20,025 bases of DNA. It comes from Haloarculaceae archaeon (GTDB lineage Archaea; Halobacteriota; Halobacteria; Halobacteriales; Haloarculaceae). Position numbers and translations under genes: made by a program. The stretch covers positions 1 through 20,025 of the forward strand of contig JAHENO010000165.1 in the NCBI GenBank assembly GCA_018609945.1. Direction: 5' to 3'. Under the pieces are notes generated by a model that saw only the letters and a list, made by a program, of their open reading frames with translations, searched no databases and had not been told where the DNA came from. Shown here in pieces: positions 14,226 through 20,025 of this stretch (positions are counted from its first letter, which is position 1; each line of letters starts with the position of its first letter).

Positions 14226-14237
14226 GGCGCTAGCGCC
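14226..14237. repeat. 12-bp perfect palindrome GGCGCTAGCGCC
   Basis: It sits in the 107-nt gap between the small membrane-protein gene and the ferredoxin gene, about 13 nt upstream of the ferredoxin TATA-like box. It may be an operator or part of a G/C-rich terminator hairpin (flanking GGGC and GCCC allow a longer fold). Confidence 0.4.
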
Positions 14238-14249
14238 CACAACACCCAT

Positions 14250-14258
14250 GTCTTTTGT
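14250..14258 (+). promoter_or_regulatory. TATA-like box of the ferredoxin-CinA operon
   Basis: GTCTTTTGT lies 23-31 nt upstream of the ATG at 14281, fitting leaderless transcription. Confidence 0.5.
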
Positions 14259-14280
14259 CCCTCCGCGCCCCACTGCAGGT

Positions 14281-14526
14281 ATGCGAATCGAGTTCGACCG
14301 CGACACCTGCATCGGGATGTTCCAGTGTGTCGCAGAGTGGGACGCCTTCGAGAAAGACGAGGACGCCGGCAAGGCAGTCCTGGCAGACAGCGAGGAGGTC
14401 GAGACGGACCTGTTCGCCCGCGAGGTGCCCGACGACGCCGAGTTCGACGCCAAGTTCGCGGCGCGGACCTGTCCCGTGGACGCCATCACCGTCTACGACG
14501 ACGACGGCGAGCAACTGGTGCCCTGA
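14281..14526 (+). CDS. Small [3Fe-4S]-type ferredoxin
   Basis: An 81-residue acidic ferredoxin. Cys10, Cys16 and Cys64 are the only cysteines, in DTCIGMFQC (the CX5C form, where the middle Cys of CxxCxxC is Met13) and RTCPVDAI, the classical Cys-Pro of the C-terminal motif. Three ligands in this pattern point to a [3Fe-4S] cluster, as in small ferredoxins of actinomycete P450 systems, but a fourth ligand from elsewhere cannot be excluded. Residues 20-58 form an acidic insert (FEKDEDAGKA, EEVETDLFAREVPDDAEFDA) of halophile type. The 12-residue in-frame extension before the ATG at 14281 was rejected because it covers the TATA-like box. Its TGA overlaps the next ATG. Confidence 0.9.
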   Translation: MRIEFDRDTCIGMFQCVAEWDAFEKDEDAGKAVLADSEEVETDLFAREVPDDAEFDAKFAARTCPVDAITVYDDDGEQLVP

Positions 14527-15293
14527 TGGAGGTCGCACTCGTCACCGTGGGGGAGGAACTCCTCGCGGGTGACACCGCCAACACGAACGGGACGTGGCTG
14601 GCCGAACAGCTGACCGATCGGGGCGTCTCGGTCCGGCGGCTGCTCGTGCTCCCGGACGACCGGGCGACCATCGCCGCCCACGTCCGCGAGTACGCCGACA
14701 GCTTCGACGCCGTGATCGTCACCGGCGGCATCGGCGGCACGCCCGACGACGTGACGATGGAGGCCGTCGCGGACGCCTTCGACCGCGGGATGGCCGTCAG
14801 CGACCTCGCACTCGCGGACGTCGAAGAGCACCTGGCCGATCTCGAAGGTGCGATCCCGGACCTGGACGTCGACGCCGAGGCGGAAGCGTCGATCCCCGAG
14901 GGAGGTCGGCCGCTGCTCAACAGCGAGGGGCTCGCGCCTGGCTGTGTCGTCGAGAACGTCTACGTCCTGCCCGGTATCCCCGGGGAGATGAAGGCGATGT
15001 TTCACGACGTGAGTGGTGCCTTCGAGGGTAGCCAGGTCTCTCGGACCCTCTACACGGTCCAGCCGGAGGCGAACATCGTCCCGGCGCTCGCCGAGGCCCG
15101 CGAGCGGTTCGACGTTCGTGTGGGCTGTTATCCCGACCGGGACGCCGGGCACAACCGGCTGAAACTCTCCGGGGGTGACGCCGAGGGCGTGGACGCGGCC
15201 GCCGAGTATCTCCTCGAGACCACCGAGGCCAGCGAGACGCCCGTCGAACGGGACTGGGACCCCGAGGACGCCGGCGTGACGGACGCGAACTGA
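14526..15293 (+). CDS. CinA N-terminal/MoCF-biosynthesis-domain protein
   Basis: A 255-residue cytoplasmic protein with a MoaB/MogA-like molybdopterin-binding fold, as in the N-terminal domain of CinA ('competence/damage-inducible protein A'). Visible features: MEVALVTVGEELLAGDTANTN (1-21, shortened here), the start of the domain with the GEELL..DT motif, and VTGGIGGTPDDVTMEAVADAF (65-85, shortened here), the canonical TGGxGxxxDDxT loop. A PLLNSEGLAPG to LPGIPGEM segment follows. The C-terminal NMN deamidase domain of bacterial CinA is absent, so a cobinamide or molybdopterin-related function is only inferred. The substrate is not known. The start codon shares its A with the TGA of the ferredoxin gene (TGATG), implying translational coupling. 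Confidence 0.88.
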   Translation: MEVALVTVGEELLAGDTANTNGTWLAEQLTDRGVSVRRLLVLPDDRATIAAHVREYADSFDAVIVTGGIGGTPDDVTMEAVADAFDRGMAVSDLALADVEEHLADLEGAIPDLDVDAEAEASIPEGGRPLLNSEGLAPGCVVENVYVLPGIPGEMKAMFHDVSGAFEGSQVSRTLYTVQPEANIVPALAEARERFDVRVGCYPDRDAGHNRLKLSGGDAEGVDAAAEYLLETTEASETPVERDWDPEDAGVTDAN

Positions 15294-15294
15294 G

Positions 15295-15372
15295 ACGGAC
15301 TGCTGTAACTGTTTTCGAGGACGACCGCACGCTGTCGCGCGATCAGTCCGGTACTGAATTGCGGCAGTCCGT
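15295..15372. repeat. Imperfect inverted repeat downstream of the CinA-like gene
   Basis: Arm 1 (15295-15311, ACGGACTGCTGTAACTG) pairs with arm 2 (15356-15372, reverse complement ACGGACTGCCGCAATTC) at 13 of 17 positions plus two G-U pairs, with a 44-nt loop. It begins 2 nt past the TGA. It may be a terminator-like hairpin, or a dispersed haloarchaeal intergenic repeat. Confidence 0.5.
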
Positions 15373-15498
15373 ATGAGAGGGGGTATCGTCGCCGACCCGG
15401 GTCCAGGTGGTCACGGGTCGTCATTCTCGCGGGAAGCACCTGTGGCGTCCTCGGGGAATCCAGACGCGCGGAGTGGCAAATTCGGCGGTGAAGAGGGT

Positions 15499-15507
15499 GA
15501 TTTAAAC
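15499..15507 (+). promoter_or_regulatory. Promoter (TATA box) of the amino-acid ABC transporter
   Basis: TTTAAA at 15501-15506 lies 26-31 nt upstream of the ATG at 15532, the ideal leaderless spacing. Confidence 0.65.
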
Positions 15508-15531
15508 CCGTGTGGATGCGAACAAACAAAT

Positions 15532-16485
15532 ATGCGGCGACGCAGGTACCTCAAGGCGATCGCAGCGAGTACAGCAACCGTCGGACTCGCCGGCTGTGGT
15601 GGCGACGGCGGCGGCAGCGACGGCGAAGACGGCGGCAGTGACGGTGGTGGCGGAAGCGACGGGGAGGACGGTGGCGACATGGAAGACGGCGGTGATGGAA
15701 GCGACGGGGAGGACGGTGGCGACATGGAAGACGGCGGTGACGAGAACCCCTACGGTCTCGAGAACGGGGTCGTCACCATCGGGTCGGACATCCCCTACAA
15801 ACCCTTCGAGTACCGCACCGAGGACGGCGAACTCACCGGCTTCGACCCGGACATGGCCCAGGCCATCTTCCAAGAAGAGATGGGGCTGGACTACGAGTTC
15901 CAGAAGACCGCCTGGGACGGCATCATCGCGTCGCTGAACAACGGCAACTTCAGGGTCATCATGAGCGCGATGACGATCAACGACGAGCGCGACGAGCGGG
16001 TCGATTTCTCGGACCCGTACTTCACGGCCTACCAGACGGTCGCAATCCTCGAGAACAGCGACATCTCCTCGAAGGAGGACCTCAAGGGCAAGGCCGTCGG
16101 CGTCCAGAAGGGGACGACCGGCGAGGGCGCAGCCGAGCAACTCAAAGAGGAGTTCGGCGGCGACCTCGAAATCCAGAGCTACGACCAGATCACGGGCGCG
16201 TTCGACGCGCTTATCAACGGCCAGGTGGCGGCAGTCGTCAACGACAACACCGTCAACGCCCAGTTCGCCAACGATCAGGACGCGGTCGTCATGCTCGAAG
16301 GCGAGGGCGCGGCGGCGGAGGCAGGACAGGATGCCCCACCGTATCTCACGCTGACCGTCGAGAACTACGGCATCGCGTTCCGCGAGGACGACGACGAGTT
16401 CCTCGAAGCGGTCAACGAGGCGCTCGCCGCAGTCAAGGAGTCGGGGCGGTACGACGAGATCTACAGCAAGTACTTCGCCGGGTAA
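15532..16485 (+). CDS. Tat-exported family-3 amino-acid-binding lipoprotein (ABC transporter)
   Basis: A 317-residue extracellular solute-binding protein of family 3. The N-terminus has a Tat signal (RRRRYLKAIA) and lipobox LAGC with Cys22 as lipidation site. A Gly/Asp/Ser/Glu linker runs to residue about 73. The binding domain begins YGLENGVVTIGSDIPYKPFE and has the family motif GFDPDMAQAI. MSAMTINDERDERVDFSDPY carries the arginine that usually binds the ligand carboxylate. The specificity is likely a polar amino acid, but the exact one is not readable. I chose ATG 15532 because it begins the signal peptide directly and a TATA box lies 26-31 nt upstream; the in-frame extension from 15373 lacks these. 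The permease and ATPase genes follow. Confidence 0.95.
   Translation: MRRRRYLKAIAASTATVGLAGCGGDGGGSDGEDGGSDGGGGSDGEDGGDMEDGGDGSDGEDGGDMEDGGDENPYGLENGVVTIGSDIPYKPFEYRTEDGELTGFDPDMAQAIFQEEMGLDYEFQKTAWDGIIASLNNGNFRVIMSAMTINDERDERVDFSDPYFTAYQTVAILENSDISSKEDLKGKAVGVQKGTTGEGAAEQLKEEFGGDLEIQSYDQITGAFDALINGQVAAVVNDNTVNAQFANDQDAVVMLEGEGAAAEAGQDAPPYLTLTVENYGIAFREDDDEFLEAVNEALAAVKESGRYDEIYSKYFAG
15652..15741 (+). repeat. 45-bp tandem duplication in the lipoprotein linker
   Basis: Bases 15652-15696 and 15697-15741 are two adjacent copies of a 45-bp unit encoding GSDGEDGGDMEDGGD, differing only at the last base or two (GAT versus GAC). It lengthens the linker by 15 residues in frame. Confidence 0.8.
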
Positions 16486-16557
16486 GTCGCGGTATCGGCC
16501 CCCGTCCCCGAGCGGGATTGCTCAACACTTAACACCGATCCGACTTACGTGAGAGGC

Positions 16558-17439
16558 ATGTCGGACGCGTACTCCGAAGAGAGCACGGGCGAGGGCCCGG
16601 ACTTCCTCGATGACGACGCAGTCGTCAGGCGCATCGGCGAGTTGATTGCCGGACTGTTCACGCTGTCGGTACTGGGCTTTCTCGCGTGGATTCTCGCCAC
16701 GCAGGTCGACTACCGGCTGTTGCGGTCCGTGTTCCCCCGCTTCGTCGAGGCGTTCAGGCTCGTCGTGTTCATCGTCGTCGTCTCCAGCGTGGCCTCCGTG
16801 TCGCTGGGGACGCTCATGGGGCTGGCCCGGATCTCCTCCTCGCCGCTGACGGGCCGGATCGCCAAGGGCTACGTCGAGTTCTTCCGCGGGACGCCCCTGC
16901 TCTTCCAGCTGTTCGTCATCTTCTTCGGCATCCCGCGGCTGTGGCCCCCGGGGCAGTTCCCCATCGGCGACTGGCGGGTGCCCGCGGCCATCATCGGGCT
17001 GACGCTGAACCACATCGCCTACGTCGCCGAGGCTGTCCGTGGCGGGGTCGGCGCGGTCGAGGACGGCCAGCTCGAGGCGGCCCGATCGCTGGGGATGTCC
17101 AAGGTGCAGGCGATGCGGAAGATCGTTCTCCCGCAGGCCTGGCGCAACGCCCTCCCCGCCATCGGCAACGACCAGATCATCCTCGTCAAGGACACCTCAC
17201 TGCTGACCGTCATCGCCATCCCGGAGATCATGAGCGTCTTCCGGAACATCAACAGCAACCAGCTCGATCCCTGGACGCCGCTGGTCTGGGTCTGTCTGTT
17301 CTACCTCCTGGTGACGATGTCGATGAGCCTCGCGGTGAGCATCCTCGAACGCCGCGCCGACTGGTCGGCCGACGACGAGGTCGGCGGGCTGCGCGGACTC
17401 CTGAGTTCGATCGGCAAGGGCCTCGGGAGGCGGTTATGA
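16558..17439 (+). CDS. Polar amino-acid ABC transporter permease
   Basis: A 293-residue inner-membrane permease of the HisM/GlnP family. Helices are visible near residues 29-48 (GELIAGLFTLSVLGFLAWIL), 60-90, 105-125 (PLLFQLFVIFFGI) and 140-155, with a C-terminal helix PLVWVCLFYLLVTMSMSLAV. The cytoplasmic EAA loop that contacts the ATPase is clear: EAARSLGMSKVQAMRKIVLP followed by QAWRNALPAIGND. A single permease gene implies a homodimer. The ATG at 16558 was chosen over an in-frame GTG at 16549; a weak TATA-like ACTTAACA (16527-16534) precedes it. Its TGA overlaps the ATG of the ATPase gene by 4 nt (ATGA), showing tight coupling. Confidence 0.95.
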   Translation: MSDAYSEESTGEGPDFLDDDAVVRRIGELIAGLFTLSVLGFLAWILATQVDYRLLRSVFPRFVEAFRLVVFIVVVSSVASVSLGTLMGLARISSSPLTGRIAKGYVEFFRGTPLLFQLFVIFFGIPRLWPPGQFPIGDWRVPAAIIGLTLNHIAYVAEAVRGGVGAVEDGQLEAARSLGMSKVQAMRKIVLPQAWRNALPAIGNDQIILVKDTSLLTVIAIPEIMSVFRNINSNQLDPWTPLVWVCLFYLLVTMSMSLAVSILERRADWSADDEVGGLRGLLSSIGKGLGRRL

Positions 17440-18179
17440 GTTCGGGCAGCCACGCCCTCGTCGAGTTCGAGGGCGTCAACAAGTACTTCGGCGACGTGCA
17501 CGTCCTCAAGGACGTCACCCTCGAAGTGGAGCGCCAAGAGGTGGCCGTCGTCATCGGCCCCTCGGGGTCGGGCAAGTCGACGCTGTTGCGGTGTACGAAC
17601 CGCCTGGAGGAGATCCAGAGCGGCGAGATCCGCCTCGGCGGGGACGCCATCTCCGCCCCCGACGCCGACGTCAACCGCCTGCGCCAGCGGGTCGGGATGG
17701 TCTTCCAGTCGTTCAACCTCTTTCCCCACATGACCGCCATCGAGAACATCATGATCGGGCCGACCGAGGTCAAGGGTGTCCCCGAGGCACAGGCCCGCGA
17801 GCGCGCCGAGTCGCTGCTCGACGATGTGGGGCTGGACAACCAGGCCGACTCCTACCCGCACGAACTCTCCGGCGGGCAACAACAGCGGGTCGCAATCGCG
17901 CGAGCGCTCGCGATGGACCCCGAAGTGATGCTGTTCGACGAGGTGACCAGCGCGCTCGACCCCGAACTCGTGGGGGAGGTGCTCGACGTGATGCGCGACC
18001 TCGCCGAAGAGGGGATGACGATGCTCGTCGTCACCCACGAGATGGGCTTCGCCCGCGAGGTCGGCGACACCATCACCCTGATGTCCGACGGCCGGATCGC
18101 CGAACGGACGCCGGCCGACCAGTTCTTCGACCAGCCGCGGACCGACCGCGGCAAGGAGTTTCTCAGGCGCCTGCTGTGA
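17436..18179 (+). CDS. Polar amino-acid ABC transporter ATP-binding protein
   Basis: A 247-residue ATPase of the GlnQ/HisP class that powers import through the permease encoded just upstream. All motifs are intact: A-loop Tyr17 in VNKYFG; Walker A GPSGSGKST with Lys47; Q-loop Gln91 in MVFQSFNLFPHMT; signature LSGGQQQR (144-151); Walker B LFDE (166-169); D-loop SALDPE; and H-loop His201 in VTHEMGFAREV. The MVFQSFNLFPH motif and the THEMGFAREV motif are typical of polar amino-acid uptake ATPases. The gene overlaps the permease by 4 nt and ends before the TRAP lipoprotein, which has its own promoter. Confidence 0.96.
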   Translation: MSSGSHALVEFEGVNKYFGDVHVLKDVTLEVERQEVAVVIGPSGSGKSTLLRCTNRLEEIQSGEIRLGGDAISAPDADVNRLRQRVGMVFQSFNLFPHMTAIENIMIGPTEVKGVPEAQARERAESLLDDVGLDNQADSYPHELSGGQQQRVAIARALAMDPEVMLFDEVTSALDPELVGEVLDVMRDLAEEGMTMLVVTHEMGFAREVGDTITLMSDGRIAERTPADQFFDQPRTDRGKEFLRRLL

Positions 18180-18242
18180 GGCGTTGCCGTCCCCGCTCGC
18201 CGGCCCCGCGTGCCCGGAGACGTGCCTCCACAGATGAACAAC

Positions 18243-18250
18243 TCTTATGT
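18243..18250 (+). promoter_or_regulatory. TATA-like box of the first TRAP lipoprotein gene
   Basis: CTTATGT (18243-18249) is centred 27 nt upstream of the ATG at 18273. Confidence 0.5.
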
Positions 18251-18272
18251 TCGCCCCCGAACGGTGGGTGGT

Positions 18273-19445
18273 ATGGTATCCCACGAAGGTACCGGAACGA
18301 GTCGGCGATCGTACGTCAAGGGCGCGGGCGCGGCGTCGTTCGTGGCGCTGACTGGCCTCGCCGGCTGTAGCGGCGACGGCGGCGACGGCGGCGGGGACGG
18401 CGACAGCGATGGCGGGAGCGGCAGCGATGGCGACAGCGACGGCGGGGACGGCGACAGCGACGGCGGCTCCTCGGGCAACGCCAACCAGAACACCATGACT
18501 CTCCAGGCCAACTCCCCGGCACAGGAGGGGTCGGTCCACGGCGACGTGGCGGCCTGGATCGGCGACATCGTCTCCGAGCGCACCGACGGCGCCGTCGAGG
18601 TCGAGGCCTTCAGCGGCTCCGAACTCGGCGGCCAGGCCCAGTCGATCCAGGACATCTCCTCGGGGGCGCTCGACATGTACGTCATTCCCTACGCCCTGAC
18701 GGCCATCGTCGACATGCAGGAGGCCCAGGTGTTCGACGCCCCCTACATGTATGACCCCGACAACCCCTACGAGGATATCTACGAGAAGACCGACCCACAG
18801 GATTCCGAGCCAGCGCGGGAAGTCATCGAGAACCTGGCCGAACAGGCCGACATCCGCTCGCTGGGGGCAGTGGCCCAGGGTACCCGCCGGGTGTCGCTGA
18901 CGGTTCCCGAGGGAACCGAACCGCCGCGGAACCCGGAGATGCTCTCGAACTACACCATGCGTGCGGTCCCGATCTCGATGTACGCCGAGGCCCTGAAGGG
19001 ACTCGGTGCCGAGACGACCAACATCGACGCCTCGGAGATCATTCAGGCGCTGGCGACGGGCAGCGTCGACGGCCAGGAGAACCCCTACAACATCATCAAG
19101 AACTTCCAGATCTACGAGGAGCAGACCCACATCATCGAGACCGACCACATGCACGTCCCGCTGGCCATCCTCATGCACGAGGGCGTCTTCCAGGACCTCT
19201 CCGATAGCCAGCAACAGGCCTTCTTCGACGCCGTCCGCGAGGTCCAGCCGCGGGCGCGAGAGCAGTTGCTGAACGAGCTAGAGAGCATCAAGCAGTTCCT
19301 GCGGGACGAGGGACTCACCATCGTCACACCCGAGGAAATCGACTACGACGCATACCGCTCCTCGACCCGGGCGCGCATCCGCGACCAGTTCCCCGACCTG
19401 CTGGACACCATCGAATCGCTCGCACACGACGATTACCAGCCCTGA
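18273..19445 (+). CDS. TRAP transporter DctP-type substrate-binding lipoprotein (copy 1)
   Basis: A 390-residue extracellular binding protein for a TRAP (sodium-driven) uptake system; the ligand is likely an organic acid or a similar carboxylate. A Tat signal (SRRSYVKGAG) and lipobox LAGC (Cys31) lead into a Gly/Asp/Ser linker, then the DctP domain. Motifs: ELGGQAQSIQDISSGALDMY; the arginine in YTMRAVPI that binds ligand carboxylates in this family; ETTNIDASEIIQALATGSVD followed by GQENPY, the signature 'GxVDGQENP' of DctP. No DctQ or DctM gene lies between this and the following paralogue, so membrane subunits must be further right. The start at 18273 is set by the signal peptide and by a TATA-like CTTATG. 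Confidence 0.93.
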   Translation: MVSHEGTGTSRRSYVKGAGAASFVALTGLAGCSGDGGDGGGDGDSDGGSGSDGDSDGGDGDSDGGSSGNANQNTMTLQANSPAQEGSVHGDVAAWIGDIVSERTDGAVEVEAFSGSELGGQAQSIQDISSGALDMYVIPYALTAIVDMQEAQVFDAPYMYDPDNPYEDIYEKTDPQDSEPAREVIENLAEQADIRSLGAVAQGTRRVSLTVPEGTEPPRNPEMLSNYTMRAVPISMYAEALKGLGAETTNIDASEIIQALATGSVDGQENPYNIIKNFQIYEEQTHIIETDHMHVPLAILMHEGVFQDLSDSQQQAFFDAVREVQPRAREQLLNELESIKQFLRDEGLTIVTPEEIDYDAYRSSTRARIRDQFPDLLDTIESLAHDDYQP

Positions 19446-19476
19446 CTCAGCCTTATAAGAGTCGACCGAATGGGCA

Positions 19477-19487
19477 AATATTATAAC
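19477..19487 (+). promoter_or_regulatory. Promoter (TATA box) of the second TRAP lipoprotein gene
   Basis: AAATATTATAA (19477-19487) is centred about 28 nt upstream of the ATG at 19510. It is a stronger A/T box than that of copy 1 and shares no sequence with it. Confidence 0.65.
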
Positions 19488-19509
19488 GAAGCGAAAACCC
19501 TCGCGTGGT

Positions 19510-20025
19510 ATGGCAGAGGACAACGAGGCGAGCACGTACCGGCGGACGTACATCAAGGGCGCGGGCGCGGCGTCGTTCGTGGCGCTGACTGGCCTCGCCG
19601 GCTGTAGCGGCGACGGCGGGGACGGCGGCGGGGACGGCGACAGCGATGGCGGGGACGGCGACAGCGACGGCGGGGACGGCGACAGCGACGGCGGCTCCTC
19701 GGGCAACGCCAACCAGAACACCATGACTCTCCAGGCCAACTCCCCGGCAGCCGAGGAGTCGGTCCACGGGGACGTGGCGGCCTGGATCGGCGACATCGTC
19801 TCCGAGCGCACCGACGGTGCCGTCGAGGTCGAGGCCTTCCGCAACTCCGAACTCGGCGGCCAGGCCCAGTCCGTCCAGGACGTCTCCTCGGGGGCGCTCG
19901 ACATGTACGTCATTCCCTACGCGCTGACGGCCATCGTCGACATGCAGGAGGCCCAGGTGTTCGACACACCCTACATGTACGACCCCGACAACCCCTACGA
20001 GGACATCTACGAGAAGACCGACCCC
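19510..20025 (+). CDS. TRAP transporter DctP-type substrate-binding lipoprotein (copy 2), 3' end outside window
   Basis: The first 172 codons of a tandem paralogue of the preceding gene, running off the window end. The Tat motif is STYRRTYIKGAGA, the lipobox LAGC (Cys32), and the linker has three GGDGDSD units. The DctP domain is nearly identical to copy 1 through NPYEDIYEKTDP, with scattered substitutions (for example AEE for QEG after SPA, and RNSELGG for SGSELGG). The N-terminal ten residues and the promoter are unrelated to copy 1. The ATG at 19510 is fixed by a TATA box 28 nt upstream. Membrane subunits DctQ/DctM may follow. Confidence 0.92.
   Translation, partial: MAEDNEASTYRRTYIKGAGAASFVALTGLAGCSGDGGDGGGDGDSDGGDGDSDGGDGDSDGGSSGNANQNTMTLQANSPAAEESVHGDVAAWIGDIVSERTDGAVEVEAFRNSELGGQAQSVQDVSSGALDMYVIPYALTAIVDMQEAQVFDTPYMYDPDNPYEDIYEKTDP
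19627..19689 (+). repeat. Three 21-bp tandem units in the copy-2 linker
   Basis: Units 19627-19647, 19648-19668 and 19669-19689 each encode GGDGDSD; the last two are identical and the first differs at its final base. Copy 1 has a 30-nt variant in place of the middle unit (within 18411-18440), so the two linkers differ by 9 nt. Confidence 0.75.

Noticed and set aside
15373..15531. 53-codon N-terminal extension of the ABC binding lipoprotein
   Set aside because: It would bury the Tat signal and lipobox inside the protein, and the TATA box lies within it.
15600..15760. Repetitive GGCGAC/GACGG tracts that look like a repeat array
   Set aside because: They encode the in-frame Gly/Asp/Ser linkers of lipoproteins; there are no spacers of unique sequence as in a CRISPR array.
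16500..16520. Possible terminator hairpin between the binding-protein and permease genes
   Set aside because: Only a weak CCCG/CGGG pairing is present with no following T-run, and the three genes form one functional unit.
17301..19214. 637-codon open frame antisense to the ABC ATPase and TRAP lipoprotein genes
   Set aside because: It spans two independent well-supported genes on the other strand, and the Val/Ala repeats in it mirror the Gly/Asp linker.

Overview
The window is chromosomal DNA of a halophilic archaeon (class Halobacteria). The GC content is high with strongly GC-biased third codon positions, and the proteins are rich in Asp and Glu. A/T-rich TATA-like boxes lie about 25-32 nt upstream of many start codons, which fits leaderless transcripts. 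Several genes are archaeal or haloarchaeal specific: Hel308, Cgi121, PhaR/PhaP/PhaE/PhaC of the haloarchaeal type, and Tat-exported lipoproteins with Gly/Asp/Ser linkers. The PHA locus is compatible with a Haloarcula- or Haloferax-like polyester producer, but I cannot name the genus.

Layout. 1-858: 3' part of a phytoene-desaturase-family oxidoreductase (carotenoid synthesis), cut by the window edge. 892-1866 (-) aldo/keto reductase and 1953-3470 (+) GCS2-type glutamate-cysteine ligase-like protein are divergent. 3472-4173 (-): a two-gene TumE/HVO_A0114-type toxin-antitoxin operon, more AT-rich than its surroundings, with two inverted repeats around its TATA box. 4237-4704 (-): TIGR00725-like Rossmann protein. 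4926-5372 (+): four-helix membrane protein. 5443-9001: polyhydroxyalkanoate (PHA) locus, with phaR-phaP and phaE-phaC reading left on the minus strand and phaJ (MaoC hydratase) reading right from a shared 261-bp regulatory gap. 9221-10935 (-): SBP56/methanethiol-oxidase-like protein followed by an overlapping plant-type [2Fe-2S] ferredoxin. 11028-13792 (-): Hel308 helicase overlapping KEOPS subunit Cgi121. 13907-15293 (+): small membrane protein, three-cysteine ferredoxin and a CinA/MoCF-binding protein. 15532-18179 (+): complete polar amino-acid ABC transporter (binding lipoprotein, permease, ATPase). 18273-20025 (+): two nearly identical tandem TRAP-type binding lipoproteins, the second cut by the window end.

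How they work together. PhaJ supplies (R)-3-hydroxyacyl-CoA, PhaE-PhaC polymerises it, PhaP coats the granule, and the AbrB-type PhaR probably senses granules and controls the phaRP promoter. That promoter carries three ACCAT boxes spaced exactly 10 bp and a separate 14-bp palindrome. PhaR and PhaJ also carry phasin-like amphipathic N-termini. The right end is nutrient uptake: one ABC system and one or two TRAP systems whose membrane subunits must lie outside the window.

I saw no rRNA, tRNA, CRISPR array, insertion sequence or integrase. No gap between genes exceeds 300 bases. The largest are 8138-8398 (PHA regulatory gap), 15294-15531 (inverted repeat plus promoter) and 9002-9220 (convergent spacer with nothing clear). 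No known multi-gene system in the window looks wholly new. The most interesting points are the PHA promoter architecture, the SBP56-ferredoxin coupling, and the mosaic TRAP-lipoprotein duplication.
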